Shown here: one piece after another, positions 23,270-31,705 of the stretch | Position numbering within the stretch: the stretch's first letter is position 1 | How the letters are laid out: each line of letters starts with the position of its first letter | Source: JAKOQB01 sp050258235 | Lineage (GTDB): Bacteria > Pseudomonadota > Gammaproteobacteria > Burkholderiales > Burkholderiaceae_F | Direction of reading: 5' to 3' | Length of the DNA stretch: 64,000 nt | Assembly: GCA_050258235.1 (NCBI GenBank) | Contig: JBLMYK010000329.1 | Coordinates: 1-64,000, forward strand | Made by a program: the position numbers and the translations under genes | Notes under the pieces: model-generated | What the model was told of the DNA's origin: nothing | Seen by the model: the letters and a program-made list of their open reading frames with translations, nothing else | Databases searched by the model: none

Positions 23270-25471
23270 ATGACCGAACTTCAATCACGACGACGATTCC
23301 TGAAGATCTCCGCGGCCACGTTCGGCGCGGCCGCGGCCGCGTCACAAGTGCCGCCGATCGCGCGCGCGGTCGGCGCCGACGCGCTGGCAGCCAAGGGTGA
23401 CACGACGATCCCGACCTTCTGCGAGATGTGCTTCTGGCGCTGCGGCGGCATCGCCCACATCCGCGACGGCAGGCTGTGGAAATTCGAAGGCAACCCGCTC
23501 GATCCGGCGAGCCGCGGCCGCCTGTGTCCGCGCGGCACCGGCGCCGTCGGCGCCTACTACGACCAGGACCGGCTGCGCACTCCGCTGATCCGCACCGGAG
23601 AACGCGGCAAGGAACAGTGGAAGGTCGCGAGCTGGGACGAGGCTTTCGCGTACATCGCCGAGCGCATGAACAAGATCAAGGCGCAGCACGGACCGGAGTC
23701 GGTCGCGATGATCAATCACGGCATCGGCGCAACGATGGTGCGCCACATGCTGAAGAGCTGGGGCGCGATCAACTTTGTCGAACCTTCGTTTGCGCAATGC
23801 CGCGGCGCGCGCGACACCGGCTTCGCGCTGACGTTCGGCACCGGCATCGGCTCGCCCGAGCCCACCGACATCGCCAATACCGACTGCCTGGTGCTGCTCG
23901 GTTCGCACCTCGGCGAGAACATGCACAACACCCAGGTACAGGAGTTCGCCCGCGCGGTCGAGCGGCGCATTCCGATCATCGTGGTCGACCCACGCTACTC
24001 GACCGCGGCCAGCAAGGCCAAGTACTGGCTGCCGATCAAGCCCGGCACCGACATGGCGCTGCTGCTGGCGTGGATGAACGTGCTGGTGAACGAGGGTCGC
24101 TACGACCGCGCTTTCGTGGAGAAGTACGGCAAGGGTTTCGACAAGTTCGTGCAGGAGATCCGGCAGTACACGCCGCAGTGGGCCGAGGCCGAGACCGAGA
24201 TCAAGGCGGAAACGATTCGCGCCACCGCGCTCGAGATGGCCAACGCGCGTCCGGCCACGCTCGTGCACCCGGGCCGTCGCACCGCCTGGTATGGCGACGA
24301 CGCGCAAAGGAGCCGCGCGGTCGCGCTGCTGAGCGCACTGCTCGGCAACTGGGGCCGCAAGGGCGGCCTTTACCTGGCGGTCAACACCAAGGTGGCCGGC
24401 TATCCGCTGCCGTCCTATCCGAAGTCGGACAAGCCACCCGTCGACAACCCGGATCACAGCCGCTTCCCGTTCGCCGAGGAGCCGGTCACGACCGGCATGC
24501 GCGAGGCGACGATCACCGGCAAGCCGTATCCGATCAAGGGCTGGTTCGTCTACTCGTCGAACATCATCCACGCGCTGCCGAACGAAGCGGAGACGCTGCA
24601 GGCGATCGACCAGCTCGACCTGCTGGTGGTGATCGACACGCTGCCGAGCGAGACCGCGGGATATGCCGACGTCGTGCTGCCGGAGTGCACCTTCCTCGAG
24701 CGGCACGACGAATTGCTGGCGCCGTGGAGCCGGCGCGGCTGGATCGCGCTGCGCCAGCCGGTGATGCCGTCGCCGCATGAGCAGAAGCCGGGCTGGTGGA
24801 TCGCCAAGCAGCTGGCGAACAAGCTCGGCATTCCCGGCTGCATCCCGTTCAGCGACATGGAGGAGTACCTGCGCGCGCGCATCGAGAAGTCGGGCCACGA
24901 CTGGGCGAAGTTCAAGCGCGAGGGAATCATCCTCGGGCCGGAGGCGCCGATCACGGTCGAAGAGGGCGCGGAGATCTCTTTCGACACGCCGTCGGGCAAG
25001 GTCGAGTTCTATTCCGAGCAGCTGAAGGACAAGGGCTTCGATCCGGTGCCGAAGTACAAGCGGCATGCCTCCGCGCCCCCGGGTTACTTCCGCCTGGTCA
25101 CCGGGCGCGCGCCGATGCACACGTTCAGCCGCACGCAGACCAACCCGCTGCTGGGTGATCTGATGCGCGAGAACGAGATCTGGGTCAATGCCACGACCGC
25201 GAAGCAGCTCGGACTCGCCAACGGCCAGTACGTGAAGCTGAAGAACCAGGACGGCGTGGTCAGCAATCGCGTGCGGGTCAAGGCGACCCAGCGCATCCGC
25301 CCGGACACCGTCTACATGGTGTACGGCTTCGGCCATACCAGTCCGATGCTGAAGAGCGCCTACATGAAAGGGGCCAGCGCGGCACAGCTGCTGACGAAGT
25401 ACGACATCGATCCGTTGATGGGCGGCACCAGCCTGCACAGCAACTTCGTCAGCTTCGTGAAGGAGGCGTGA
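23270..25471 (+). CDS. PsrA/PhsA-like molybdopterin oxidoreductase, catalytic subunit
   Basis: 733 residues from the ATG that opens a Tat signal (SRRRFLKISA), so it is exported folded. Cys 51, 54, 58 and 86 would bind an N-terminal [4Fe-4S] cluster, and C177 (FAQCRGARDTG) is the expected cysteine ligand of the bis-MGD molybdenum, as in polysulfide and thiosulfate reductases. The length fits PsrA/PhsA and is short for TtrA or SoeA. With the iron-sulfur and NrfD subunits downstream it should form a periplasmic quinone-linked enzyme acting on polysulfide, thiosulfate or another sulfur compound; direction and substrate are inferred. Confidence 0.88.
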   Translation: MTELQSRRRFLKISAATFGAAAAASQVPPIARAVGADALAAKGDTTIPTFCEMCFWRCGGIAHIRDGRLWKFEGNPLDPASRGRLCPRGTGAVGAYYDQDRLRTPLIRTGERGKEQWKVASWDEAFAYIAERMNKIKAQHGPESVAMINHGIGATMVRHMLKSWGAINFVEPSFAQCRGARDTGFALTFGTGIGSPEPTDIANTDCLVLLGSHLGENMHNTQVQEFARAVERRIPIIVVDPRYSTAASKAKYWLPIKPGTDMALLLAWMNVLVNEGRYDRAFVEKYGKGFDKFVQEIRQYTPQWAEAETEIKAETIRATALEMANARPATLVHPGRRTAWYGDDAQRSRAVALLSALLGNWGRKGGLYLAVNTKVAGYPLPSYPKSDKPPVDNPDHSRFPFAEEPVTTGMREATITGKPYPIKGWFVYSSNIIHALPNEAETLQAIDQLDLLVVIDTLPSETAGYADVVLPECTFLERHDELLAPWSRRGWIALRQPVMPSPHEQKPGWWIAKQLANKLGIPGCIPFSDMEEYLRARIEKSGHDWAKFKREGIILGPEAPITVEEGAEISFDTPSGKVEFYSEQLKDKGFDPVPKYKRHASAPPGYFRLVTGRAPMHTFSRTQTNPLLGDLMRENEIWVNATTAKQLGLANGQYVKLKNQDGVVSNRVRVKATQRIRPDTVYMVYGFGHTSPMLKSAYMKGASAAQLLTKYDIDPLMGGTSLHSNFVSFVKEA

Positions 25472-25472
25472 G

Positions 25473-26009
25473 ATGACGCGCTATGCCATGGTCATCGACA
25501 CGCACAAGTGCGTCGGCTGCGCTGACTGCGTGGTCGCGTGCCAGACCGAGAACAACGTGCCGGTCGGCTACGCGCGCGACTGGATCACGACCGAGGTGCG
25601 CGGCGATTTTCCAAACGTGTCGCTCGAGATCCGGTCGGAGCGCTGCAACCACTGCGACAACCCGCCATGCGTGTATTGCTGCCCGACCGGAGCGAGCCAC
25701 GTGACCACCGGCGGCATCGTCAAGGTGAATTCCAGCCGCTGCATCGGCTGCAAGGCCTGCGTGTCTGCCTGCCCGTACGGCGCGCGCTACGTGCATCCCG
25801 ACGGGTATGCGGACAAGTGCACGTTCTGCGACCACCGCGTCAAGGAAGGCAAGGACCCCGCGTGCGTTTCGGTCTGCCCGACCCGGTGCATGACATTCGG
25901 CGACCTCGACGATCCGAAGAGCGCGGTCAGCGCGCTGCTGCGGTCGCGCAGGCACCACACGCTGCTGCCCGAGGCCGGGACCCAGCCGCGCGTGTTCTAT
26001 CTGACGTAG
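25473..26009 (+). CDS. PsrB/PhsB-like four-cluster iron-sulfur subunit
   Basis: 178 residues with the DmsB/PsrB cysteine pattern for four [4Fe-4S] clusters: HKCVGCADCVVAC, RCNHCDNPPCVYCCP, RCIGCKACVSACPYG and KCTFCDHR...CVSVCP. It has no signal peptide and would travel with the Tat-exported partner. It passes electrons between the Mo subunit and the membrane subunit. The start lies one base after the catalytic gene's stop, with AAGGAGG inside that gene's end. Confidence 0.95.
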   Translation: MTRYAMVIDTHKCVGCADCVVACQTENNVPVGYARDWITTEVRGDFPNVSLEIRSERCNHCDNPPCVYCCPTGASHVTTGGIVKVNSSRCIGCKACVSACPYGARYVHPDGYADKCTFCDHRVKEGKDPACVSVCPTRCMTFGDLDDPKSAVSALLRSRRHHTLLPEAGTQPRVFYLT

Positions 26010-26019
26010 GAAGACGACG

Positions 26020-27069
26020 ATGCTCGAGATCACGTCCACCCGGCACAACCCGCTGGTCGATCCGTACCTGCATGTCTGGAGCTGGGAAATCCCGCTGTAC
26101 CTGTTCCTGGGCGGCATCGTCGCGGGCCTGATGATCCTCGGCGGCGTCGCGCTGCTGCGGCTCGCTCGCGGCGAGGATCCGAAGAGCTACTTCTCGATGC
26201 ACGCGCCGTGGCTCGCGTTCATGCTGCTGAACATCGGCATGGGCGCGTTGTTCCTCGACCTCGCGCACAAGCTGTACGTGTGGGCGGTCTACCTGACGCT
26301 GCAGCCGACGGCCCCGATGTCGTGGGGCTCGTGGGTGCTGATCATCATCTACCCGCTGCTGCTGGTATCGGCGCTGATCCGCCTGCCGGAAGCATGGCCG
26401 TGGCTCGCGCGCCGCGTTCCGGCGCTCGCACGCTGGTCCAGCGCTTTGCTGGCGCGGCCGCGCACCATCGGGCTGCTCGGCTGGACAAACATCGTGCTGG
26501 GGGTTGCGGTCGGCATCTACACCGGCATCCTGCTCAGCACGATGGTCGCGCGCCCGCTGTGGAACGTGTCGATCCTCGGTCCGCTGTTCCTCGTGTCCGG
26601 ACTGTCCGCCGGCGCCGCGCTGCTGCACCTGATGGTCGCGGTGCTGCCGCCGCGGCGACCTGCGCCGCAGGGATTGATCGGTGGCGCGATCGGCGCGCTG
26701 ATTCAGCCGCTCGGTGCGCAGCCACCCGGCAAGGGCACGGCCGATACGCTGATCCGCGCCGACGTCGCGTTTCTCGCTGTCGAACTCCTGATGCTCGGAT
26801 TGCTGCTGATCGGCCTGACGACGGCGAGCGCGTCCCACGCAGCCGCGTTCGACCTGCTGATGCACGGCAAGTATGCGGTCGCATTCTGGGTCGTGCTGGT
26901 CGGACTGGGGATCGTCGTGCCGCTGGCGCTGCAAGGTCTGGAACTCGGCCGTCGCATTCCGCACACGGTGGTGCCCGCGCTGCTCGTACTGGTGGGTGGC
27001 TACACGCTGCGCTGGTTGATGGTCAATGCGGGGCAGGTGAGCGAGATCGCGCACGCCGCCGCGCGCTGA
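26020..27069 (+). CDS. PsrC/NrfD-like quinone-reactive membrane subunit
   Basis: 349 residues with eight or nine transmembrane helices. The opening HNPLVDPYLHVWSWEIPLYLFLGG is typical of PsrC/NrfD proteins, as are the WGSWVLIIIYPLLL and LLLIGL segments. It anchors the complex and exchanges electrons with the quinone pool. It starts ten bases after the iron-sulfur gene. Confidence 0.92.
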   Translation: MLEITSTRHNPLVDPYLHVWSWEIPLYLFLGGIVAGLMILGGVALLRLARGEDPKSYFSMHAPWLAFMLLNIGMGALFLDLAHKLYVWAVYLTLQPTAPMSWGSWVLIIIYPLLLVSALIRLPEAWPWLARRVPALARWSSALLARPRTIGLLGWTNIVLGVAVGIYTGILLSTMVARPLWNVSILGPLFLVSGLSAGAALLHLMVAVLPPRRPAPQGLIGGAIGALIQPLGAQPPGKGTADTLIRADVAFLAVELLMLGLLLIGLTTASASHAAAFDLLMHGKYAVAFWVVLVGLGIVVPLALQGLELGRRIPHTVVPALLVLVGGYTLRWLMVNAGQVSEIAHAAAR

Positions 27070-27104
27070 AGGAATCGTGTTTGAACGTTGAAGAGGGGAA
27101 TGAC

Positions 27105-28478
27105 ATGAGAAAGACGCTGTTTGCTGCCGCGGCTCTCGCGATCGCCGGTGCTGCCTTGGCTCAGTCGCCCGCCCCCGCGGGCAAGGCAAGCCAGCCGGCG
27201 GTGTGCAACAACTGCCACAAGCCAGCCGCCGGCGAGGTGCGCGGCTATTTCGACAACGTGGCGTTCAAGTCGCAGTCGATCCAACTGGCGATCGACGCGG
27301 CGAAGGAGATCGTCCGTTTCGATCCGAAGACGCTGAAGGTGATCGATGCCGGGTCCGAGCAGAAACCCGAGCATCTGTACGACGTGCGCGTTGGCCACGA
27401 ATCGCTGATTTCGTACGTCGTCAAGGACGGGCAGAAATGGGCGACCGAGATCCGCTTCAAGGGGGCCGCGAAGGTCGCCAAGGAGGACCTGGTCGACTAC
27501 GCGTTCGTGAGGAAGCTGGTCGACCGCGGATCCGGCGATTTCGTTCTGGTCGATTCGCGTCCGCTGCCGCGTTTCCAGCAGGGCACGATTCCGGGCGCGA
27601 TCAACGTTCCGTATCCCGCGTTCGACAAGTTCGCCAATCGCCTGCCGGCGAGCAAGAACACGCTGGTCGTGTTCTTCTGCCAGGGCCTGACCTGCCAGAT
27701 GAGCCCGATGTCGCAGAGCAAGGCCAAGGCGCTCGGCTATACGAACACCAAGGTGTATCACGAGGGCGTGCCGGAGTGGCAGAAGAAGGACTACCTGGCG
27801 ACGACGCCCGAGTTCGTGAAGGCCGCCTATCTCGACAAGGACATACCGGCCGTGCTGCTCGACGTGCGCTCGACCGACGCGGCCATGTCCGGGCACATCA
27901 AGGGCGCCGTCAACATGCCGGCTGCGACCGTCAAGGCCAGGGCGCGCTCGTTCCCGGATCCGAAGCTCGAGGCGCCGATCATCGTCTATGACGGCCGCGG
28001 AGGAGCCGACGCGATCGCCGCCGCGCGCGCGCTGATCAAGTCGGGCCAGGGCAACGTGCAGGTCGTCGCCGGCGGTCTGCTGGGATGGCAGGCCGCAGGC
28101 TATGCGATCGAATCGGGCGTGCCCGCCGCGATCAAGGTAGCCTACGCGCCGAAGCCCCGCGCCGGCTCGATACCGGTCGAAGAGTTTCGCGCGCTGGCAC
28201 TGAAGACGCCCGCTGACGTGCTGATCCTCGACGTGCGAAACAAGGCGGAAGCCAACGCCGGGATGATCAAGGGCGCCGTGCAGATCGCCGAGGAAGAACT
28301 GCAGGCGCGCATCGCCGAACTGCCGAAGGACAAGCGCATCATCATCCATTGCACGACCGGCGTCCGCGCCGAGATGGCGTATCACAAGTTGAAGGAAGCC
28401 GGGTACAAGGCGGGCTTCCTGAATGCGGAGATCGCGATCGCCAAGGACGGATCCTTCAAGCTGGCGTCCAAGGCGTGA
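27105..28478 (+). CDS. Periplasmic haem-c motif protein with three rhodanese domains
   Basis: 457 residues with a signal peptide ending ALAQ. C34-x-x-C37-H38 (CNNCH) is a single haem-c attachment motif. Three rhodanese-like domains follow (about 125-225, 235-340 and 350-450). Domain 1 has C192 in VFFCQGLTC and domain 3 has C416 in IIHCTTGVRAEMA, while domain 2 has D296 where the cysteine should be. Rhodaneses carry sulfane sulfur as a persulfide. Next to a PsrABC-like enzyme it could deliver or accept sulfur in the periplasm; a haem and two persulfide sites in one chain is unusual. Confidence 0.85.
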   Translation: MRKTLFAAAALAIAGAALAQSPAPAGKASQPAVCNNCHKPAAGEVRGYFDNVAFKSQSIQLAIDAAKEIVRFDPKTLKVIDAGSEQKPEHLYDVRVGHESLISYVVKDGQKWATEIRFKGAAKVAKEDLVDYAFVRKLVDRGSGDFVLVDSRPLPRFQQGTIPGAINVPYPAFDKFANRLPASKNTLVVFFCQGLTCQMSPMSQSKAKALGYTNTKVYHEGVPEWQKKDYLATTPEFVKAAYLDKDIPAVLLDVRSTDAAMSGHIKGAVNMPAATVKARARSFPDPKLEAPIIVYDGRGGADAIAAARALIKSGQGNVQVVAGGLLGWQAAGYAIESGVPAAIKVAYAPKPRAGSIPVEEFRALALKTPADVLILDVRNKAEANAGMIKGAVQIAEEELQARIAELPKDKRIIIHCTTGVRAEMAYHKLKEAGYKAGFLNAEIAIAKDGSFKLASKA

Positions 28479-28579
28479 GCGCGCGCCCCAGCCGGTGTGA
28501 CGCGCCCGCCCGGCGTGCCACATCGCGGCTGGTCCGCACGGACATCGCATCGAACTGAGACGGACTAGGGAGAAACTCA

Positions 28580-29140
28580 ATGAGCGTCAGCAATCCCGTG
28601 CCATCGCGCCCGTACGCGCCGGACGTTGCGCACGTGACATCGTCGCGCGTGATGAATCCGTACCTGGCCGGGTTCGGCCTGGGACTCGTGCTGCTCGCCG
28701 CGTTCCTGGTCATGGGCCGCGGGCTCGGTGCCACCGCGGCGTTCGGCTCGGTGGTCGCCGCGATCGCCGGCGCCATCTCGCCCGACTGGACGGCCGCCAG
28801 TCCGGCGCTGAAGAACTACTTCGCCGATCCTCCCGCCACCAACTGGACCTTCTACCTGATCGCCGGCGCCTTCGTGGGTGCGCTGGTCTCGGGCCTGCTC
28901 GCGCACCGCGCGCGCTTCCGCATCGAGCACGGTCCGCATCTGTCGGTGCAGGCGCGGCTCGCGCTGGCGTTCTGCGGGGGTGCGCTGGCGGCGATCGGCG
29001 CCAAGCTGGCCAAGGGCTGCACCAGCGGTCAGGCGCTGACCGGTGGTGCGCAACTGAATGTCGGCAGCTGGGTGTTCATGCTGGCGGTCTTCGCCGGGGC
29101 CTACCTGCTGGCGTATTTCGTGCGGAAGGAATGGCAATGA
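28580..29140 (+). CDS. YeeE/YedE-family sulfur-transport protein, half-size (PmpA/PmpB-like)
   Basis: 186 residues with about four transmembrane helices. The family signature GAKLAKGCTSGQALTGGAQL contains the conserved cysteine thought to handle thiosulfate in TsuA-type proteins. Full-length YeeE has two such halves; here each half is a separate gene. It overlaps the next half by four bases. The spacing from the rhodanese gene (about 100 bp) permits an internal promoter. Confidence 0.9.
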   Translation: MSVSNPVPSRPYAPDVAHVTSSRVMNPYLAGFGLGLVLLAAFLVMGRGLGATAAFGSVVAAIAGAISPDWTAASPALKNYFADPPATNWTFYLIAGAFVGALVSGLLAHRARFRIEHGPHLSVQARLALAFCGGALAAIGAKLAKGCTSGQALTGGAQLNVGSWVFMLAVFAGAYLLAYFVRKEWQ

Positions 29141-29733
29141 CGCTTCCACTCTATGGTTTCGAACTGATCACCGACGCGCAGGGCCTGCTCGTTGCGCTCG
29201 TCCTGGGATTCGGATTCGGGTGGTTCCTCGAGCGCGCCGGCTTCGGCAGTTCGCGCCGGCTCGCGGCGCAGTTCTATCTGTACGACATGACCGTGCTGAA
29301 GGTGATGTTCACCGCGATCGTCACGGCCGCGATCGGACTATGGCTGTTTTCCGCGATCGGCTGGCTCGATTTGAGCTATGTGTACCTGACCCCGACCAGC
29401 CTCGGCGCGCAGTTGATCGGGGGCCTGCTGCTCGGCGCCGGTTTCATCATCGGCGGCTTCTGCCCCGGCACCTCGGTGACCGCCGCCGCCACGGGCAGCG
29501 GGGACGGCGTGACCTTCATGCTGGGATTCGCGGCCGGCCTGGCGATCTACGCGGTGGCGCTGCCGGGCCTCGAGGTGTGGGCCAACGCCAACAGCATTGG
29601 CGAGGCGACCCTGCCGCAGTTCTTTGGCGTGCCATACGGCGCCGTCGTGCTTGCGCTGGTGGTCGTGGCGCTGGCGGCCTTCGCCGGCGCCGAGTGGTCG
29701 GAACGCAAGTTCAGCTACCTGCGGCCGCGATAG
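29137..29733 (+). CDS. YeeE/YedE-family sulfur-transport protein, second half
   Basis: 198 residues with four or five transmembrane helices. GGFCPGTSVTAAATGSGDGV is the matching conserved Cys motif, and GFGWFLERAGFGSSRRLAAQFY is typical of the family. ATG 29137 is chosen because GGAAGGA lies six bases upstream and the start overlaps the previous stop; an ATG at 29131 would touch the ribosome site. The pair probably assembles into a thiosulfate-type importer. Confidence 0.9.
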   Translation: MTLPLYGFELITDAQGLLVALVLGFGFGWFLERAGFGSSRRLAAQFYLYDMTVLKVMFTAIVTAAIGLWLFSAIGWLDLSYVYLTPTSLGAQLIGGLLLGAGFIIGGFCPGTSVTAAATGSGDGVTFMLGFAAGLAIYAVALPGLEVWANANSIGEATLPQFFGVPYGAVVLALVVVALAAFAGAEWSERKFSYLRPR

Positions 29734-29758
29734 CGCGGATTGATCCAGATCGAAGAAA

Positions 29759-29783
29759 AGCCCGGTCAACCCTTGACCGGGCT
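29759..29783 (-). terminator. Strong hairpin with T-tract on the minus strand
   Basis: AGCCCGGTCAA-CCC-TTGACCGGGCT is an 11-bp perfect stem with a 3-base loop. Read leftward, it is followed by CTTTTCTTCG, a good intrinsic terminator tail; read rightward, there is no T-run. It sits after the rightward transporter genes, so it may end leftward transcripts, or act as a plain hairpin for the rightward mRNA. Confidence 0.6.
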
Positions 29784-29912
29784 CGTGCGCTTACGCAAAG
29801 TACGCGCCTCGCGCCGGCCGCAGGCGCGTGACGTTTCAGGGCCCCGGCATGCGGGTGACCTGATTTCCTGCAACCACGCTTGAAACCAAGCACCCACTGA
29901 CGGAGTTTTTGA

Positions 29913-30089
29913 ATGAAGCGCTTGTTGATTGTTCTTGCGACTGCTGCGTTCGCCGCCGCGCCCGCGTTTGCCGAGGAGAAGAAGGCCGACGCGAAGCCGA
30001 CGATGGAACAGTGCAAGAAGGACCCCAAGATCAAGGGCTGTGACAAGGTCCTGAAGGCCGAGAAGAAGGTGAAGAAGGGCGGCTGCTGA
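29913..30089 (+). CDS. 58-residue secreted basic protein with three cysteines
   Basis: It starts MKRLLIVLATAAFAAAPAFA, a textbook signal peptide. The mature part is about 38 residues, very rich in Lys and Glu, with three cysteines (EQCKKDP, KGCDKVL and the C-terminal GGC). GGAG lies eight bases before the ATG, and a strong terminator follows the stop, so it is a complete small gene. I recognise no family. Its place beside sulfur-transport genes suggests a periplasmic thiol or metal-binding accessory, but that is only inference. Confidence 0.75.
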   Translation: MKRLLIVLATAAFAAAPAFAEEKKADAKPTMEQCKKDPKIKGCDKVLKAEKKVKKGGC

Positions 30090-30106
30090 ACTGAGCCGCT
30101 TTCAAT

Positions 30107-30136
30107 GCAAACGGGCCGCAGTCGCGGCCCGTTTGC
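30107..30136 (+). terminator. Intrinsic terminator after the small cysteine protein
   Basis: GCAAACGGGCCGC-AGTC-GCGGCCCGTTTGC is a perfect 13-bp stem with a 4-base loop, followed by TTTCTT. It ends the rightward unit and lies just before the 3' end of the convergent porin gene, so it may serve both. Confidence 0.85.
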
Positions 30137-30155
30137 TTTCTTGCTGCGTGCCTGA

Positions 30156-31427
30156 TCAGAACTTCCAGCCGTACGCGACGCCGAACTGCATTTCGCGCAT
30201 CTTCAGGTTCACGTTGCCGCCGCCGAACGGCGCCGGAATCGCGTTCGATCCGGTGACCTTCACCGTCGGCGCATACATGGCGGCTAGCGTCAGTTCGGAT
30301 TTGCTCGCCAGCGTCCAGGTGGCGCCGAGCGTGTAGTGATCCTTCATCACCCCCGGGGCGAGGATATTGAAGAACGTGTCGGTGGCCGGGATCGGCTGGT
30401 CGCCGTGGTTGTAGCCGGCGCGCAGCGTCAGATCCGGCCGCATCGCCCAATCGAGGCCGAGCTTCACGACGGTGATGTCTTTCCATGCGAACCCTGCTCC
30501 GCCAGGGGTGCCAAGCGGCGCCTGGAACAGGTTGGGCAGCAGCGGGTTGTTGATCGACTTGATGCCGGAGTACTCGATCTTCGTGACGTCGAGCGCGAGG
30601 TTGACATCCGGCGTGGCCTTGAACGCGACGCCGATGCCGTAGGTCGCCTGGATGTCGAAGCCGCCCTCTTCGGCAAAGAGCCCCTTGTACTTGTCGAGCT
30701 TGTTCATGCTGGTCTTCGTCTGGTACGTCAGACCCAGCGAGAACTGCGGCGTCAGCTGGCCAAGGTAACCCACGCGCACGCCGATACCGTACGAGTCGTC
30801 ATAACCTTGGTTGGTCACGTTGCCCGGGAAGGCCGAAAACTGTTGCGGTCCGCTGGGCGCGGTGAAGTTCTCCAGCCCGTGCGCCTTGAAGCGCTGATAC
30901 GCAAGGTTGACCCCGAGACCGACCGCGTGATCCGGCGTGATCTTGTAGCCGATCGTGGGCGTGATGAACAACTGCATCAGGTCGACGCCAGGATTGCTCG
31001 AGCCGAACAGCGGGACCGGTTTCGTGTAGGACGTGTTCATGCCGCCATTGCCGAACACCGACACCCCGAGCGACAGGTTCGAATTCAGCATCCGGTTGTA
31101 GCCGAACTCCGGAATGAAGAAATCGCTCTCGCCGTTGCCGTCGTAGGTCCCGTTCACGGCAGGGCCCATCGCATTGCCGACGATCTCGGATTCGCGCGTG
31201 GGGCGGAACCAGGTCAGTCCGAAATCGATCCGGTTGCCGATCATCGCCATGCCGGCCGGGTTATTGGCGCCGGCGAGCGCGTCCTGCGGATACGCGATGC
31301 TCGCGCCGCCCATGCCGATTGCCTTCATCCCATAGCCGTGCGGGATATAGCCATTCGTGGCGCTGGCCAGCGCAGGCACGAACAGTGCCGCGACGGCGGC
31401 GCCGAGCTTCAGTCTTTTCATCATCAT
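30156..31427 (-). CDS. FadL/OmpP1-family outer-membrane channel
   Basis: 423 residues, starting at the first of three adjacent ATGs behind a GGAGG. A signal peptide ends ALASA. The mature N-terminus TNGYIPHGYGMKAIGMGGAS and the following YPQDALAGANNPAGMA are the FadL/OmpP1 hatch signature; the protein ends in the barrel signature FGVAYGWKF. Members import long-chain fatty acids or other hydrophobic compounds. It converges on the sulfur block, so a link to that system is possible but not shown. Confidence 0.92.
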   Translation of the reverse strand: MMMKRLKLGAAVAALFVPALASATNGYIPHGYGMKAIGMGGASIAYPQDALAGANNPAGMAMIGNRIDFGLTWFRPTRESEIVGNAMGPAVNGTYDGNGESDFFIPEFGYNRMLNSNLSLGVSVFGNGGMNTSYTKPVPLFGSSNPGVDLMQLFITPTIGYKITPDHAVGLGVNLAYQRFKAHGLENFTAPSGPQQFSAFPGNVTNQGYDDSYGIGVRVGYLGQLTPQFSLGLTYQTKTSMNKLDKYKGLFAEEGGFDIQATYGIGVAFKATPDVNLALDVTKIEYSGIKSINNPLLPNLFQAPLGTPGGAGFAWKDITVVKLGLDWAMRPDLTLRAGYNHGDQPIPATDTFFNILAPGVMKDHYTLGATWTLASKSELTLAAMYAPTVKVTGSNAIPAPFGGGNVNLKMREMQFGVAYGWKF

Positions 31428-31705
31428 CGTGGTACCCCCCTCCGGAGTGGTCTTGATAATTGGCTCATCGAATGGACCATAGGCGTCCTCCCGTTCCCAT
31501 GGTTGCGAGCAGTCAACTGCGCTACTTCGGCACAGTGTTTCCGGCCCGTCGTGTCTCGCACGTTGGCTTGGGCGCAACAGCCCAGGCTGCGCGCATTGTC
31601 AGCGCGCGCATGTCCGGCAGCGATACGCATGCCGGAAGATCTCCACATACTCCATAGGGTGATTGACGGACAGGCCCCGTTTCGTGCCGGCGGCGCTGGC
31701 GCGGT

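Noticed and set aside
23342..25438. Long minus-strand open frame opposite the Mo-enzyme gene
   Set aside because: It is antisense to an intact molybdopterin oxidoreductase with all motifs; the translated product has no recognisable motif and no ribosome site was seen.
31428..31705. Inverted repeats and short open frames between the FadL porin and the DUF1857 gene
   Set aside because: The GCGCGC-type repeats are common by chance at this base composition and no short frame has a ribosome site; I see nothing supportable in this stretch.
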